From the NCBI RefSeq assembly GCF_025567095.1, contig NZ_JAOQJH010000034.1: a DNA stretch of 32,547 nucleotides; one strand, written 5' to 3'. The notes under the pieces are model-generated. The model saw only the letters and a list, made by a program, of their open reading frames with translations. It ran no database searches and had not been told where the DNA came from. Made by a program: the position numbers and the translations under genes. Positions within the stretch are counted from its first letter, which is position 1. Every line of letters starts with the position of its first letter. Positions 31,447-32,547 of the stretch are shown piece after piece. The stretch comes from Anthropogastromicrobium aceti. Lineage in GTDB: Bacteria; Bacillota; Clostridia; Lachnospirales; Lachnospiraceae.

Positions 31447-31477
31447 TTTTGTAATGTGGCTTGAGATTATTTTGATC

Positions 31478-31508
31478 TTTCCGTTTTTCGTGTTCCGAAA
31501 AACGGAAA
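31478..31508. repeat. Perfect 13-bp inverted repeat downstream of tnpA
   Basis: TTTCCGTTTTTCG (31478-31490) and its exact complement (31496-31508) enclose TGTTC. It lies 34 bp past the tnpA stop, inside the element. A role as tnpA terminator or as a second structural hairpin of the left end is possible. Confidence 0.6.
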
Positions 31509-31542
31509 TGTTCTGAATGAAAAGCTGGTCATTTAAGAAATA

Positions 31543-31944
31543 TTATCCTTGGTTTTCAATATATCGTTTGATAACTGCTTGTGATACGGTGCCAATAGAC
31601 GCTGCAAAATAGCTGTCTGACCATAGAACATGCTTTTTCCAGTAATGTTGTTTTAACAGGGCAGAATGTTGCTGCCAAGATAAGTAAGTACTGTGTTGTT
31701 TTAATATAGACACAATATGAGTAATGGAATCAGTAGGGTTGTACTGAAGTAGAATGTGAACATGATCCTGATCGGTTTCCATGCGTTTTACATACCAGTG
31801 ATTCTTAACACACGTATCAAATAAATATTGTTTAACTGCATCTCGAAAATCACCCAGTACTATTTTCTTTCTGTACTTTGTTACAAAAATAAGATGAACC
31901 ATTAATAGATTCTTATTGTGTCGTCTATTCTGATAAATATCCAT
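31543..31944 (-). CDS. tnpA: IS200/IS605 transposase TnpA (Y1 HUH)
   Basis: 133 aa, the normal size. It cuts and rejoins single-stranded DNA at the element's ends. The HUH pair is DHVHILL (H61, H63) and the catalytic Tyr is in VIKRYIENQ (Y128). LIFVTKYRKKIVL at 18-30 is the family's typical opening. The ATG follows AAAAGGAG. Full length with all key residues, so the enzyme may be active. Divergent from tnpB across an AT-rich 90 bp with two copies of ATATATTATAAT that give promoter-like -10 boxes on both strands. Confidence 0.95.
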   Translation of the reverse strand: MDIYQNRRHNKNLLMVHLIFVTKYRKKIVLGDFRDAVKQYLFDTCVKNHWYVKRMETDQDHVHILLQYNPTDSITHIVSILKQHSTYLSWQQHSALLKQHYWKKHVLWSDSYFAASIGTVSQAVIKRYIENQG

Positions 31945-32034
31945 AAAATCTCCTTTTAAGGCTTGAAATATATTATAATATATATTATAATATACATATC
32001 AACACAAATACACAATAGAAAGGAGAAAAATGCA

Positions 32035-32547
32035 ATGTCCGAAATTGTCAAAATAATGAAACTGCATATTCATGTTAATGAAACAGAAGCAAAAAGTTTG
32101 GAAGAACTGACTGCCTGTTATGCACAGGCATGTACATTTATTTCAAAGTATGTATTTGATCATGGCTTTATCTTAAATTTTATGAAATTGCAGGAAACAT
32201 TGTATCAGACAATTAGAACCGAATTTGGACTAAAATCACAGTTTACAATTTCTGCATTTAAGACAGTCACCGCCCGCTATAAAACGGTACAGGAACAGCT
32301 GTTTCAGAACCCGTATCGCTATGAAAATGAAAAAGGGGAAACACATTTCATCAGTCGGACACTGGAATGGCTTCAAAAGCCAATCGTGTTTCGTCGCCCT
32401 CAGGCTGATCTTGTAAGAGGCCGGGATTACAGTTTTGTGACAGCAGATGATGGTAAAAAGCAGCTTTCTTTGAATACACTGAAAAAGCGGATTAAAGTTA
32501 CGTTTGATCTGCCAAAGAAATTTAAAGAATACTTTGATGGCACCTGG
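32035..32547 (+). CDS. tnpB: TnpB (IS605 OrfB), N-terminal part
   Basis: 171 codons, open through the right edge. TnpB proteins of this family are RNA-guided nucleases that cut at the element's target motif. The start MSEIVKIMKLHIHVNETEAK, LEELTACYAQACTFISKYVF, and FKTVTARYKTVQEQL then RPQADLVRGRDYSF are typical of the N-terminal half. The RuvC catalytic residues and zinc finger would lie beyond the window, so activity cannot be judged. AGGAG lies nine bases before the ATG at 32035; an earlier ATG at 32030 is in a short frame. Confidence 0.9.
   Translation, partial: MSEIVKIMKLHIHVNETEAKSLEELTACYAQACTFISKYVFDHGFILNFMKLQETLYQTIRTEFGLKSQFTISAFKTVTARYKTVQEQLFQNPYRYENEKGETHFISRTLEWLQKPIVFRRPQADLVRGRDYSFVTADDGKKQLSLNTLKKRIKVTFDLPKKFKEYFDGTW

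Larger units (their letters stand above)
31415..32547. mobile_element. IS200/IS605-family element, left part
   Basis: Divergent tnpA (minus) and tnpB (plus) are the IS605 arrangement. The probable left end follows a TTGAT at 31415-31419, the known target of the ISDra2 subgroup. It carries hairpin CGCCCC-TTTA-GGGGCG about 10 bp in, as expected for ends recognised as single-stranded hairpins. The right end and the guide-RNA region lie outside the window. The left boundary is inferred. Confidence 0.75.

Noticed and set aside
1..32547. CRISPR array or rRNA genes
   Set aside because: No regularly spaced repeats of 24-40 bp with unique spacers and no rRNA-like stretches were seen.

Overview
The window looks like a chromosomal segment of a low-to-moderate GC, anaerobic gut-type Bacillota, most likely a Lachnospiraceae member. 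This is inferred from the gene set and style: LplABC-type sugar importers without their own ATPase, intracellular GH29 fucosidase, pectinesterase, strong AGGAGG ribosome sites, SigA-like promoters with 17-bp spacers, an RHS toxin island and IS200/IS605 elements. No rRNA or species marker is present, so the genus stays open.

Layout. 1-45 is the edge of a probable transposase on the minus strand. 320-5034 holds a cytoplasmic pectinesterase, a membrane HD-GYP phosphodiesterase, a small transcription unit (about 2608-2850) encoding a Trp-rich leader peptide followed by a terminator but no downstream gene, a cytidylate-kinase-like protein and an ArsB/NhaD-type transporter. 5247-12972 (minus) is a glycan operon: solute-binding protein, two permeases, alpha-L-fucosidase and a large cytoplasmic transglutaminase-fold protein. 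13306-13602 is a small unknown gene. 13652-17901 (minus) is a fucose operon: L-fuculose-phosphate aldolase, L-fucose isomerase and a fused double-thioredoxin/CcdA membrane protein. It is divergent from an AraC-family regulator at 18188. Together the two operons would import fucosylated glycans, release fucose in the cytoplasm and convert it to DHAP and lactaldehyde. The fuculokinase step is absent from the window.

19118-21819 (minus) is an ECF sigma factor, a probable anti-sigma protein and a secreted serpin with a predicted Met P1 residue. A good ECF-type promoter lies directly in front of the serpin. Next come a NifX-domain/SlyD fusion with a Cys/His-rich linker (22056-22928), glycerate kinase, purC, a MarR-MATE efflux operon with two palindromic operators in its promoter, a lipoprotein, and tRNA-Gln(CTG) at 28349-28421 with its own promoter and terminator.

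From the tRNA to the right edge the DNA is an AT-rich accessory region. It holds a toxin-like module overlapping its putative immunity gene, another possible immunity gene, a broken RHS toxin gene, a membrane protein gene split by a -1 shift at an A7 run, and the left part of an IS200/IS605 element with divergent tnpA and tnpB. tnpB runs off the window.

Strongest candidates for something new: the orphan Trp-leader/terminator unit, the fucosidase-transglutaminase pairing (possible glycopeptide processing), the ECF-controlled serpin, the NifX-SlyD fusion, a 20-bp box repeated beside hairpins, and the A7 frameshift gene next to the IS605 element. All functional statements come from reading the sequence and from remembered family knowledge; no database search was run.
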